DNA from: Gemmatimonas phototrophica
Lineage (GTDB): Bacteria; Gemmatimonadota; Gemmatimonadetes; Gemmatimonadales; Gemmatimonadaceae
Assembly (NCBI RefSeq): GCF_000695095.2
Contig: NZ_CP011454.1
Span: forward strand, 186,001 to 250,000
Direction of reading: 5' to 3'
Length of the DNA: 64,000 nt
Shown here: positions 33,865-43,667 of the stretch, in pieces
How the letters are laid out: each line of letters opens with the position of its first letter
How positions within the stretch are numbered: position 1 is the stretch's first letter
The notes under the pieces: model-generated
What the model was told of the DNA's origin: nothing
The model's input: only the letters and a program-made list of their open reading frames with translations
Databases searched by the model: none
Position numbers and translations under genes: made by a program

Positions 33865-35451
33865 TTAAAGAGGCGCCATTCTGAACGCCGCCTGCCGCTG
33901 CTCGAATGCATGCGCCAAGGCGAACAGCTTCGCATCCGAACCTGGCAACCCCACAAAACTCAGATTGCCGGCGGGGAGCCCGTCGGCGCCGTAGCCGGCT
34001 GGAACGGAAATTTCTGGGAGCCCCAGCCAGTTGCCGTAGCCGAGCGGGGTGCGCACATCGGGCCACGGGTCGCTGGCGTTCGGCGCTTTGAACGGCATGG
34101 TGGGATAGATCATCGCGTCGAGGCGGCGCTCCTGCATGCTGCGCGCGAGTTGGGCCACCACGGCGTCGCGGGAGCGCAAAAAACTCACCGATGCCGCATC
34201 GTGTTCGTAGGGCTGTGCGGCCAGCGACGCCATGGCCTCCCACTGCTCGGGTAGCACATCGTAAAACGCCCGATACGAGGCCAGCCCACGCTGCATCGCG
34301 GCGTGGGCATCGACGCCCTGTCGTTCGAAGTACCGACGCAGTGCATTGGCGGTACTGGCTGGCGCATTGGCGTTTGGCGCCACATCGCCGCGGGCCTTGG
34401 CTGCAGCGGCAAACTGCTCGCGATACGTCACACGGTCCACCGCCGGCGCAAATGCCTCCACAATCGCGCCGGCGTCCACACAACTCGCCACGGCCGCATC
34501 GAGGATCCCCAGACACTCGGCCGTCATCTGGGCGCGCGGCGCATGCCGCTCCACGAAGCCCAGTCGTGTGCCTCGCAGCGCGTTTGCGTCGAGCGTCTGC
34601 AGCGCCCCACGGGTCCAGCGCCCCGTCAACGACAGCCCGTCATCTTTGTCATGACCGGCCAGCACATCCAGCAGGAGCGCTGCGTCGGCAACTGTGCGGG
34701 CGAGCGGCCCGTGCGTATCCAGCACCGGCCAGGTGGGAATGACGCCGCTGCGCGGCACGAGCCCAAAGGTAGGCTTCACTCCCACCACGCCGGTGAACTG
34801 CGCCGGAATGCGATTGGAGCCGCCGTCGTCGGTGCCCAGCGCGCCAAACGCCATGGCGGTGGCCACCACGACCGCCGACCCGGCACTGGAGCCACCCGGC
34901 GTTATGCGTCCGCCGTTGTCGTGCGGGTTCAGCACCTGGCCGGTATAGCTCGAGGTGCCGTTGCCGCGATACGCAAAGTCATCGGCCGCCGTCTTGCCCA
35001 GCATGACGGCACCCGCCGCGCGCAGCCGAGCCACTTCCACGGCATCACGCGTCGCGCGCGCGGGAAACAGTGCCGCCCACGGTGCGCTGGAGGCCGTGGT
35101 GGGCAACCCTTCCATGTCGTAGATGGACTTGGCAAAGAGCGGTACGCCGTCCAACGGTCCCCGCAGCGCCTTGGCCCGCCACCGGGTGTCCGATGCGGAT
35201 GCTTCGGCCAACGCGCTGTCGGCCAAGAGATCGATCGCGCGCAGTTGAACGCCTCTGGTGCGGCACTGCTCCAGGGCGCGCTTCGTGATCTCGAGCGCGG
35301 TGTACTCGCCGCGTAGGCGACCGGCCTGATACTGGGCAATGGTCCCGTGCAGCGGATCGGCAGCCAGCTGCGCCCACGCCGGCCACTCCACCAGCGGGAG
35401 CGCCAGGAGCGCGCCAAAGTGTGTCAGGGCTTCACGTCGGGAAAGACTCAT
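33865..35451 (-). CDS. Amidase-signature family hydrolase, Tat-exported
   Basis: The 528-residue protein begins with a twin-arginine signal (MSLSRREALTHFGALLALPL). The amidase signature Ser-cisSer-Lys triad is present: Lys in VPLFAKSIYDM, Ser in the GGSSAGSAVVVA loop, and the acyl-accepting Ser in GTDDGGSNRIPA. It hydrolyses amide bonds in the periplasm; substrates vary widely across the family. It faces the formamidase across a repeat, so two secreted amide hydrolases lie together. Upstream on the same strand are the small sandwich protein and DoxX genes. Confidence 0.93.
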   Translation of the reverse strand: MSLSRREALTHFGALLALPLVEWPAWAQLAADPLHGTIAQYQAGRLRGEYTALEITKRALEQCRTRGVQLRAIDLLADSALAEASASDTRWRAKALRGPLDGVPLFAKSIYDMEGLPTTASSAPWAALFPARATRDAVEVARLRAAGAVMLGKTAADDFAYRGNGTSSYTGQVLNPHDNGGRITPGGSSAGSAVVVATAMAFGALGTDDGGSNRIPAQFTGVVGVKPTFGLVPRSGVIPTWPVLDTHGPLARTVADAALLLDVLAGHDKDDGLSLTGRWTRGALQTLDANALRGTRLGFVERHAPRAQMTAECLGILDAAVASCVDAGAIVEAFAPAVDRVTYREQFAAAAKARGDVAPNANAPASTANALRRYFERQGVDAHAAMQRGLASYRAFYDVLPEQWEAMASLAAQPYEHDAASVSFLRSRDAVVAQLARSMQERRLDAMIYPTMPFKAPNASDPWPDVRTPLGYGNWLGLPEISVPAGYGADGLPAGNLSFVGLPGSDAKLFALAHAFEQRQAAFRMAPL

Positions 35452-35538
35452 GCGGGGCGGTCTCGGTCGGGAGAAATGCGGCTCCGTAAGAAACAGCGCA
35501 GGCTCGCTTCAGCGCCAGCCGTTCGGAGCCCCCCCGCC

Positions 35539-35937
35539 TCAGCGCTGATCGTACACGGCTCGATACACCACCGTGTCGCCGCCCGTGGTGGTCCGCGGCA
35601 GCCGCACCTGCCGGTTCCCCTGGTCTTGCGACGACGAGAATTCAAACGTGCCGTTTACCACGAACTTCACCTCGGTCACCAGACGGCCCGTGCGTGCTGA
35701 GACGGTTGCGGTATAGAGGCCGGCACTGTCGGGCACCGGGACCATGGGCGTGTCCTGTTGCCAGGAGAGTGGCAGGTCGGCGCCGCGCACCCCGACGCTC
35801 CTTACGTCGGGCACCCGCGAGACATCCACACGAAAGATCACCGTGCGGACGTACGCCTCTTGCACGCACCCCGTGGCCACGGTCATGATGGCCAGCGCGG
35901 ACATTGCCGCCGTGGTACCCCATCGACGCCGGCACAT
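35539..35937 (-). CDS. Exported protein with a starch-binding/isoamylase-N-like beta-sandwich
   Basis: The 132-residue protein starts at ATG 35937, sharing one base with the DoxX stop (TGATG); GTG 35940 is an alternative. The N-terminus is a lipoprotein-type signal (ALAIMTVATGCVQEA). The body has alternating strands with VIFRVDVSRVPDVRSVGVRG, PLSWQQDTPMVPVPDSAGLY and VVTEVKFVVNGTFEF-like spacing (TEVKFVVNGTFEFSS), which is the pattern of CBM20/CBM48-like folds. Ligand binding is inferred only. Confidence 0.65.
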   Translation of the reverse strand: MCRRRWGTTAAMSALAIMTVATGCVQEAYVRTVIFRVDVSRVPDVRSVGVRGADLPLSWQQDTPMVPVPDSAGLYTATVSARTGRLVTEVKFVVNGTFEFSSSQDQGNRQVRLPRTTTGGDTVVYRAVYDQR

Positions 35938-36422
35938 CACGACGCACGCTCCCGCGAGATCAGCGCATCGAGGCTGAACCGTCCCGCCCCCAACACCATG
36001 GTAAAGAGGGAAAACCACACGAAGCCGGTGGCCGGCAGCATGTTCCAATAGCCCGCTTGCCATTGCTGGAAAAAGATGGCCACCAGCATGGTGCACATGA
36101 TCAGAAAGGCGAAGGGACGCGCCAGCAGCCCGAGCAGAATGCAGACACCACCCACCCCCTCGGCAAAGGCGCCCAACCAGGCGAGCGTGTTGGGAAATTG
36201 CGCGAACAGGCCGCCAAACTCCGCCACGTCATTCGGGAACCAGAAGGCCACTTCAAAGAATCCCAGTCCATTCTCCGGCGGCGACCAGGGGAGCCCGAAC
36301 TTGGGCGCCCCGAAGTACACCGTGAGCATGAAGCCGCACACCAGACGGGGGACAAGCAACAGCACATCCCCGGCCAGCGGCACGGGAACAGGTTTGGTCA
36401 GGCGGGCAAGCCACAGGGTCAT
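35937..36422 (-). CDS. DoxX family membrane protein
   Basis: ATG 36422 gives 161 residues and four hydrophobic helices: VLLLVPRLVCGFMLTVYFGA, LAWLGAFAEGVGGVCILLGL, PFAFLIMCTMLVAIFFQ and FVWFSLFTMVLGAGRFSLD. The arrangement and the E-G-x-G-G-x-x-L-L-G-L motif are typical of DoxX/DoxD-like proteins, whose roles include quinone-linked redox and thiol metabolism. The gene shares one base with the following one. Confidence 0.85.
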   Translation of the reverse strand: MTLWLARLTKPVPVPLAGDVLLLVPRLVCGFMLTVYFGAPKFGLPWSPPENGLGFFEVAFWFPNDVAEFGGLFAQFPNTLAWLGAFAEGVGGVCILLGLLARPFAFLIMCTMLVAIFFQQWQAGYWNMLPATGFVWFSLFTMVLGAGRFSLDALISRERAS

Positions 36423-36514
36423 GGGACTCGGTTGTGAGGGTCTACCGTAGGTTCGCGCCGCACGGTGTCGTGGATGCACTACCCGCGTTTCGAACGTGCC
36501 CCCTCCTGTGCTAG

Positions 36515-37897
<1,383 letters not shown>

Positions 37898-37941
37898 GCG
37901 GCGGCGTTCGCGGCGGGACACACACCGCTTGTCTCGGCCGC

Positions 37942-38236
37942 CTCAGATCTGAGATCTGAGAGTCAGAGCGTTGCGAGGCCCGAGGTGCGATGGATATCGA
38001 ATGTGAGAGGGTCGAGATAACCACGACGATGAGAGGTGCGAGTGCTTACGTCCGCTCGTAACAGCGGGGACGACCGCTGTTCCAGCGGCGTCCGTGGGGG
38101 GCACATCAGTGCGGAGGCAACTGCTCGCACCTCTCACTGTCGTGGTTATCTCGCCCCTCTCACCCTCGATATCCATCGCACCTCGATCGTCCCAACGCTC
38201 TCACCTCAGCGTCCCACATCTCCGATCTCAGATCTC
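37942..38236. repeat. Long inverted repeat between argG and the glyoxalase-like gene
   Basis: Core arms 37981-38042 and 38124-38185 are reverse complements at 57 of 62 positions by my count, around an 81-base loop. Outer palindromes rich in AGATCTGAGATCT lie at 37943-37960 and 38222-38236, the right one reaching the stop of the minus-strand gene. The structure looks like a miniature inverted-repeat element or a cruciform-forming intergenic repeat, unrelated in sequence to the CTGCAG repeats. No gene is seen in this 336-base gap. Confidence 0.85.
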
Positions 38237-39008
38237 ATCCTGCCATGTAGGAGAGGTAGGCCCCTTGTGGGTCCTGCACGATCATGATGCGGCCGTGGGG
38301 TGAGTTGATGGGTCCCGCCACGGTCTTGCCGCCGTGCTTGGCCCACACCGCATTCGCTTCCTCCAGGTTGGCCACGGCGAAGTAGGGCATCCAGTTGGGC
38401 GGAATGCCTTCCCAGTGCTCGTCCATCTGCAGTACGCCGGCCACGGGGGCGCCGCCGCCAGCGGGATGGAGCGTGTGATAGACCACGCCGGGCGCGTCCA
38501 GCTTGTGCACGTCGAGGTCAAACACCTTTGCGTAAAACTCGGCGTTGCTCGCGCCATTGCGGCTGTTCACTTCGCTCCAGCACATGGAGCCGTGTTCGCC
38601 CTCGATCTCCGCGCCGATGAACGGGTCGGCTTGCCAGAGCCCGAACACGGCCCCGTCCGCATCGACGGCGATCGCCATGCGTCCGGATCCGGGGATGTCC
38701 ATGGGTGGCACCATGACCTGACCACCGTTGGTGGTGATGCGCGCGATGGTCTCGTCGGCGTCGGCGGTTCCCCAGTACACGGTCCACACCGTTGGCATGG
38801 CCTCTTGTCCCGGCATTTTGGGCGCCAGGGCAGCCGCGGCCCGCCCGCTGGGGGTGCGGGCCATGGTGTAATGCCCGAACGCGGGCCCCATGTCTTCATA
38901 GCTCCAGCCGAAGAGTTCGCTATAGAGCGACTTGGCCGCGCCGAGGTCTGAGGTGGACAGATCGAACCAGCACGGCCGGTGGAGCAGCGGGGCGTCGATG
39001 GGAGGCAT
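38235..39008 (-). CDS. VOC (glyoxalase/bleomycin-resistance) family protein with two domains
   Basis: ATG 39008 gives 257 residues with two paired-betaalphabetabetabeta modules: residues about 10-125 (CWFDLSTSDLGAAKSLYSEL-FGW) and about 138-255 (CWSEVNSRNGASNAEFYAKV-FD). Members of this two-module type resemble hydroxylase/glyoxalase-like proteins of actinobacteria and bind a metal through His/Glu positions. No substrate can be assigned. Its 3' end overlaps the outer arm of the inverted repeat. Confidence 0.88.
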   Translation of the reverse strand: MPPIDAPLLHRPCWFDLSTSDLGAAKSLYSELFGWSYEDMGPAFGHYTMARTPSGRAAAALAPKMPGQEAMPTVWTVYWGTADADETIARITTNGGQVMVPPMDIPGSGRMAIAVDADGAVFGLWQADPFIGAEIEGEHGSMCWSEVNSRNGASNAEFYAKVFDLDVHKLDAPGVVYHTLHPAGGGAPVAGVLQMDEHWEGIPPNWMPYFAVANLEEANAVWAKHGGKTVAGPINSPHGRIMIVQDPQGAYLSYMAG

Positions 39009-39181
39009 TCGGGTCCTCGGGGGTGGGGAGTGGTCGGAAAAGCTACGGCTGTGGCGTGGCGCGTGCTTCATCTCTGACCCCCCGTTGGACCGCGAATCAT
39101 CGCGCAGAGTTGCATCCCCGTGGGAAAGGGCGAGTATTCAGCCTCCCACCGAGTCATCCTACCGAAGCAAAGGAGTTGCTC

Positions 39182-39883
39182 ATGAAGCGTTTCATGCAGG
39201 GTGCCGCCGCGGCACTCGCCCTGGCCCTCGTGCCCCAGCTCGTGCAGGCGCAGGACAACGAGAAGTCGATGGCCGTCAAAGGCGGCATCCAGATGAAGGG
39301 GTGGATGGGTGTCGTGGACGCCAAGGAAGCCAAGGCCGGTCTCACCGTAGACAGCGCCAAGTTCGTGTCGATGGGCCCGGGCATGCACGCCACGACTGGT
39401 CCGGCCATTACGTACTGGAATCCGTCCATGAAGGCGAGCGGTGACTACACCGTGAAGGCCACCTTCTCGGAGCGTGAGTACATGGGGCTCAACAACCACC
39501 CGCATCCGTACGGGCTGGTCATGGCCGGTAACGACATGGGCGCCGAGGGGGCCAGCTACCTGTACTGCGCGGCGTACGGCAACGGCAACTTCATCGTGCG
39601 TGGCTTTGGTCCGGCCCCGTTCCAGATGAACGGCCCGCGCGGCGGCATGCACCCGGCGGTGAACAAGGCCGAAGCCAAGGGCAAGCCGGTCACGCAGGAA
39701 ATCGCCATGTCGGTGAAGGGCGACAAGGTCTCCTGCAGCATCAACGGGCAGGAAGTGGCCAGCTATACCAAGGCCGAAGTGACCGGTGCGGGTAAGCTCA
39801 AGAGCACCGACGGCGTGGTGGGCTTCCGCATGGGCCACAACACCGACGCGCACATCGCCGGTTTCGCGCTCACCAAGAACTGA
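39182..39883 (+). CDS. Exported protein with DUF1080/LamG-like beta-sandwich, function unknown
   Basis: ATG 39182 follows a good ribosome site (AAAGGAG at about 39168-39174). A signal peptide (AAAALALALVPQLVQAQ) precedes a 210-residue domain whose strands (YTVKATFSEREYMGLNNHPH, PYGLVMAGNDM, FIVRGFGPAPFQMNG, VSCSINGQEVASYTKAEV, VGFRMGHNTDAHIAGFALTK) match concanavalin-like folds of DUF1080 (3-keto-disaccharide hydrolase-type) or LamG families. It is 11 bases upstream of panE. Confidence 0.75.
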   Translation: MKRFMQGAAAALALALVPQLVQAQDNEKSMAVKGGIQMKGWMGVVDAKEAKAGLTVDSAKFVSMGPGMHATTGPAITYWNPSMKASGDYTVKATFSEREYMGLNNHPHPYGLVMAGNDMGAEGASYLYCAAYGNGNFIVRGFGPAPFQMNGPRGGMHPAVNKAEAKGKPVTQEIAMSVKGDKVSCSINGQEVASYTKAEVTGAGKLKSTDGVVGFRMGHNTDAHIAGFALTKN

Positions 39884-39894
39884 GTTCAACGCGT

Positions 39895-40830
39895 ATGCGC
39901 ATAGCCGTGGTGGGTGCCGGTGCAGTGGGCGGCGTGTTTGGCGCCCGACTCGCCACGGCTGGTCACGAGGTCACGTTCCTCGCGCGCGGCACCACGTTGG
40001 AGGTGCTGCGCACGCAGGGGCTGCAGTTGGAGAGTGTGCACGGCAACGTGCACCTCTCTCCCACGCACGCCACCGATGATCCCGCCGCCATTGGTGTGGT
40101 GGATTGTGTGTTGGTGGGCGTGAAAGCCACGCAGGTGGCGGCCATTGCGCCGTCGCTGCGCCCCCTGCTTGGTCAGCACACGGCGGTTATCCCACTGCAG
40201 AACGGGGTGGAGGCCAGCGTACAACTGGCGCAGGCGCTGGGCCCCGACCATGTGCTGGAAGGGTTGTGCCGGGTGATTGCCGAACAGGCCGGCCCCGGGA
40301 AGATCCGCCACATGGCGGTCACGCCGCTGCTGGAGTTCGGACCGCGCGCCGGGCACCCGCCAGCCCCGGCCGTCGCGGCCGCCCTTCCCGCCATTGCTGA
40401 CGCCATCAACGCGGCAGGGATGCAGGCGCTCATTCCCGCCGACATGGCGGTCGCGCTCTGGGAAAAATTCCTGTTCATTGAGCCCATTGGGGTTGTCTGC
40501 GCGGCCACGGGAGAGTCGTTCGGCCCCGTACGAACTATTGCGGAGACCCGCGCGCTGGTGGACGCCGCGCTTGACGAAGTCATTGCGGTGGGGCAAGCCG
40601 TCGGTGTCGCGTGGCCAGCCGATGCAAAAGCCGTGGTTTGGCAGCGATATGACAGTTTGCCACCGCACGAACGCACCAGCATGGCACGCGACCTCCTCGC
40701 GCAACGCCCCAGTGAGTTTGACGCCCAGACCGGCGCGGTAGTGCGGCTGGGACAGCAGTATAGCGTCGCCACGCCTGTGCATGCCGTGCTGCACGCGGTG
40801 TTGCTGCCACGGGTAATTCCCGCCACCTGA
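39895..40830 (+). CDS. panE: 2-dehydropantoate 2-reductase
   Basis: The 311-residue protein begins with a Rossmann motif (MRIAVVGAGAVGGVFGARLA) and has the family features IPLQNGVEASVQLAQALGPD, the catalytic Lys region LWEKFLFIEPIGVVCAATGE, and RPSEFDAQTGAVVRLG. PanE reduces ketopantoate to pantoate with NADPH for coenzyme A synthesis. Paralogues acting on other ketoacids exist, so pantothenate is likely but not certain. There is no other pan gene here. Confidence 0.9.
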   Translation: MRIAVVGAGAVGGVFGARLATAGHEVTFLARGTTLEVLRTQGLQLESVHGNVHLSPTHATDDPAAIGVVDCVLVGVKATQVAAIAPSLRPLLGQHTAVIPLQNGVEASVQLAQALGPDHVLEGLCRVIAEQAGPGKIRHMAVTPLLEFGPRAGHPPAPAVAAALPAIADAINAAGMQALIPADMAVALWEKFLFIEPIGVVCAATGESFGPVRTIAETRALVDAALDEVIAVGQAVGVAWPADAKAVVWQRYDSLPPHERTSMARDLLAQRPSEFDAQTGAVVRLGQQYSVATPVHAVLHAVLLPRVIPAT

Positions 40831-41136
40831 TCCGCCAGCAGCGCGACAGTCCAGGGGGCGCGCTTCGCGCAGCGGCGCCGCACGCACGCCGCCGGGTCGC
40901 GCACCAGGCCGCCGCGGTCCCGGCCATGTAATCTCCCTCATTCGCATTTTTCAACGAATTCGCAGCGGGTTGTCCCGACCGTGCGTAATTTCAAGTACGC
41001 GCACCACTCTCCGATCTCCCCCCCCGTCGGAGCAGGCGCACCCCCGTGGTACACGCTGGTCCAGCAGGTAGACGACGCTCGCTGTTGTTCATCGCCCCGC
41101 GATGCATGACACGGGCGCACTCTGTGGAGTCGCTGC
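40831..41136. other. Intergenic region without recognised gene
   Basis: A 306-base gap between panE and the DUF1592 gene. It has a GC-rich hairpin near 40858-40880 (GCGCGCTTCGCGC), an A/T-rich patch (TCGCATTTTTCAACGAATTC, 40942-40961) and a small inverted repeat (GCGTA..TACGC near 40984-41002). These could be a terminator and a promoter, but none is strong enough to call. Confidence 0.5.
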
Positions 41137-43647
41137 ATGAAGGTTCTGCTCGCATGGTCGGGACTGACGGCATCGGTAACGATGATCTCATCGTTGCTGA
41201 CGTCCGATCCGTTGCCGCCAACTCGTGAACGCGCTGCCTCCGCCACGCCCGCGCGTGGTCCGGCGGCCGCAACGCATCCGGTACTCTCCCGGTCCATTAC
41301 GCCGACCCGCGCGCCGGCCAAGTTTGGCGCCCGCGGCATGGCCATCGCTGCCCTCGACAGCACGGTACAGCGCTATTGTGGCCAGTGCCACAATCCCACC
41401 ATGCGTCGGGGCAATCTCAATCTCCGCGGCTACAGCATTGCCAAGGCCACTGGGAGCGATGCCACCGAAAAGATGATCCGTAAGCTGCGCGCCGAGATGA
41501 TGCCGCCGCCGGGGTCCAGGCGCCCCACTGGCGACACCCTGCTCGCGCTCGTGGAAACGCTGGAACAGACCATGGACGCCGTGCCCACCAACCCGGGAAC
41601 GCGCTCCTTCCAGCGGCTCAATCGCGCCGAGTATGAGCGCGTGTTGCGTGATCTGGTCGGCCTCGATGTCGACGCCGGCGACTGGCTGCCGCTCGACACC
41701 AAGAGTGCCAACTTCGATAACATCTCCGATGTGCAGGTGCTGTCGCCCACGCTGCTGGAGGGCTACCTCAACGCCGCCGCCGCCGTGAGCCGCATGGCCG
41801 TTGGCGATACGAAGACGGGGGTGCAGCAGGTGCTGTACAAGACTTCGCCCTTCGCGTCGCAGCACCCGTGGGACCACGTGGAAGGCACGCCGTACGGCAC
41901 GCGCGGCGGCCTTGTCATCAAGCACTCGTTCCCGGCTGATGGCGAATACCAGATCCGCGTGAACGTGGGTGGCGGCATTGGTCGCCCCAACGAAGACGTG
42001 GATGTCTCCATCGATGGCGAACGCGTGGCGCTGCTGCGCTACGACCGTGGCATCAATCGCAACAGCGAATCGGCCGACCTCCCGTTGGGCGCCGACTACC
42101 TGACCACTGAGCCGCTGGCCATCAAGGGCGGTCAGCGCACGGTCACCGTCGCCTTCGCCAGAAACTCCGAAGGGCCGTACGAAGATCTCATCAAGCCGCA
42201 TGAGTGGTCGCGTGCCTCGCAGGGCAATGGCGCGCCCGGGACCACCGAGCCGGCCTACCTCATGGACGTGCTGATCGCGGGCCCCACCAAGGTGACCGGG
42301 CTCTCCGACTCCCGCAGCCGTCGCGCCATCTTCACCTGCGCCCCCAAGGCCGCTGCCGCGCAGCGCGTCTGCGCCCAAAGCATCCTGGAACGCCTCGCCA
42401 GCCGAGCCTATCGTCGCCCGCTTACGGCCAACGATCGCCGCTCGCTCATGAGCTTCTACGACAAGGGCGCCGCGGTTGGCGGAACGGAAGGCTTTGAGGA
42501 AGGGGTGCGCCTCGGCATGCAGGCCATGCTGGCCAGTCCGCACTTCATCTTCCGCTTCGAACGCACCCCCGCCGGTGTGGCGGAAGGCACCGACTTCCGC
42601 ATCGATGACAACGAGCTGGCCACGCGCCTGTCGTTCTTCCTGTGGAGCACGATCCCCGACGAACGGCTGCTCACGCTCGCCAAGACGCGCCGCCTGTCGC
42701 AGCCGGCGGTGTTCAACGCCGAAGTGCGCCGCATGCTCGCCGACCCGCGTGCCGAAGCGCTGAGCACCCGTTTCGCCGCACAGTGGCTGCGCCTGCAGGA
42801 TCTCGACAAGGTGAAGCCCGACGCGTTCCTCTTCCCCGACTTCGATTCGCAGCTCGGCGCCGCGATGCAGAAGGAAACGGAGCTGTTCTTCGAGGACCTC
42901 ACCCGCCGCGACCGCAGCGTGCTCACGGCGTTCACCGCCGACTCCACGTTTGTAAACGAGCGGCTGGCGCGCCACTACGGCATTCCCAATGTGTCGGGCT
43001 CGCACTTCCGCAAAGTGGCCTACGCCGACGATCAGCGTCGTGGCATTTTGGGCCATGGCAGCGTGCTCGTGCAAACCTCCCTCGGCAATCGCACGAGCCC
43101 GGTGCTCCGTGGCAAGTGGGTCATGGAAGTGCTGCTGGGCGCGCCGCCGCCACCGCCGCCGCCCAACGTGCCGGACCTCGAGCAGACCGTGGGCGCCAAG
43201 GACGGCAAGCAGCTCACGACGCGTGAGCGTATGGAAATGCACCGGGCCAACCCCACGTGCAAATCCTGCCACAACTTCATGGATCCCATTGGCCTGGCGC
43301 TCGACAACTTCGACGTCACCGGCAAGCTGCGCTTCCGTGAGAACGGCGCCCAGCTGGATACGCGTGGCAATCTGTACGACGGCACGGCCATCACCACCAC
43401 GGCCGACCTGACCAAGGCCCTGCTGAAGCGTCCGTTGCCACTCATGCGGAACTTCACGGAGAACCTCATGGCGTATGCTCTCGGCCGTCGCGTCGAGGAC
43501 TACGACATGCCCACGGTGCGCGCCATTGTGCGCGACGCCGGCAAGCAGAACTACCGGATGTCCGCGTTCGTGATGGGTGTGGTGAACAGCAAGGCCTTCC
43601 AAACCAAGCGCGTCGAGCCGGTCTCGGCTGACGCGAATCAGAACTGA
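41137..43647 (+). CDS. DUF1592/DUF1588/DUF1585 planctomycete-type cytochrome c protein
   Basis: The 836-residue exported protein has two CxxCH haem c motifs: CGQCH near residue 90 and CKSCH near residue 710. Between them are the typical DUF1587 (SFQRLNRAEYERVLRDLVGL), carbohydrate-binding-like, DUF1595 (ILERLASRAYRRPLTANDRR), DUF1592 (LATRLSFFLWSTIPDERLL), DUF1588 (GILGHGSVLVQTSLGNRTSP-VLRG) and DUF1585 (RNFTENLMAYALGRRVEDYD) blocks. These proteins occur with DUF1552 proteins in planctomycetes, acidobacteria and gemmatimonads; no reaction is established. A proline run (PPPPPPP) lies before the second haem motif. It heads a three-gene operon. Confidence 0.93.
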   Translation: MKVLLAWSGLTASVTMISSLLTSDPLPPTRERAASATPARGPAAATHPVLSRSITPTRAPAKFGARGMAIAALDSTVQRYCGQCHNPTMRRGNLNLRGYSIAKATGSDATEKMIRKLRAEMMPPPGSRRPTGDTLLALVETLEQTMDAVPTNPGTRSFQRLNRAEYERVLRDLVGLDVDAGDWLPLDTKSANFDNISDVQVLSPTLLEGYLNAAAAVSRMAVGDTKTGVQQVLYKTSPFASQHPWDHVEGTPYGTRGGLVIKHSFPADGEYQIRVNVGGGIGRPNEDVDVSIDGERVALLRYDRGINRNSESADLPLGADYLTTEPLAIKGGQRTVTVAFARNSEGPYEDLIKPHEWSRASQGNGAPGTTEPAYLMDVLIAGPTKVTGLSDSRSRRAIFTCAPKAAAAQRVCAQSILERLASRAYRRPLTANDRRSLMSFYDKGAAVGGTEGFEEGVRLGMQAMLASPHFIFRFERTPAGVAEGTDFRIDDNELATRLSFFLWSTIPDERLLTLAKTRRLSQPAVFNAEVRRMLADPRAEALSTRFAAQWLRLQDLDKVKPDAFLFPDFDSQLGAAMQKETELFFEDLTRRDRSVLTAFTADSTFVNERLARHYGIPNVSGSHFRKVAYADDQRRGILGHGSVLVQTSLGNRTSPVLRGKWVMEVLLGAPPPPPPPNVPDLEQTVGAKDGKQLTTRERMEMHRANPTCKSCHNFMDPIGLALDNFDVTGKLRFRENGAQLDTRGNLYDGTAITTTADLTKALLKRPLPLMRNFTENLMAYALGRRVEDYDMPTVRAIVRDAGKQNYRMSAFVMGVVNSKAFQTKRVEPVSADANQN

Positions 43648-43667
43648 ACCCTTTAGGAGCCTCTCCG

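Noticed and set aside
40938-41363. 141-codon minus-strand frame before the DUF1592 gene
   Set aside because: It overlaps the DUF1592 signal region antisense and has no family features.
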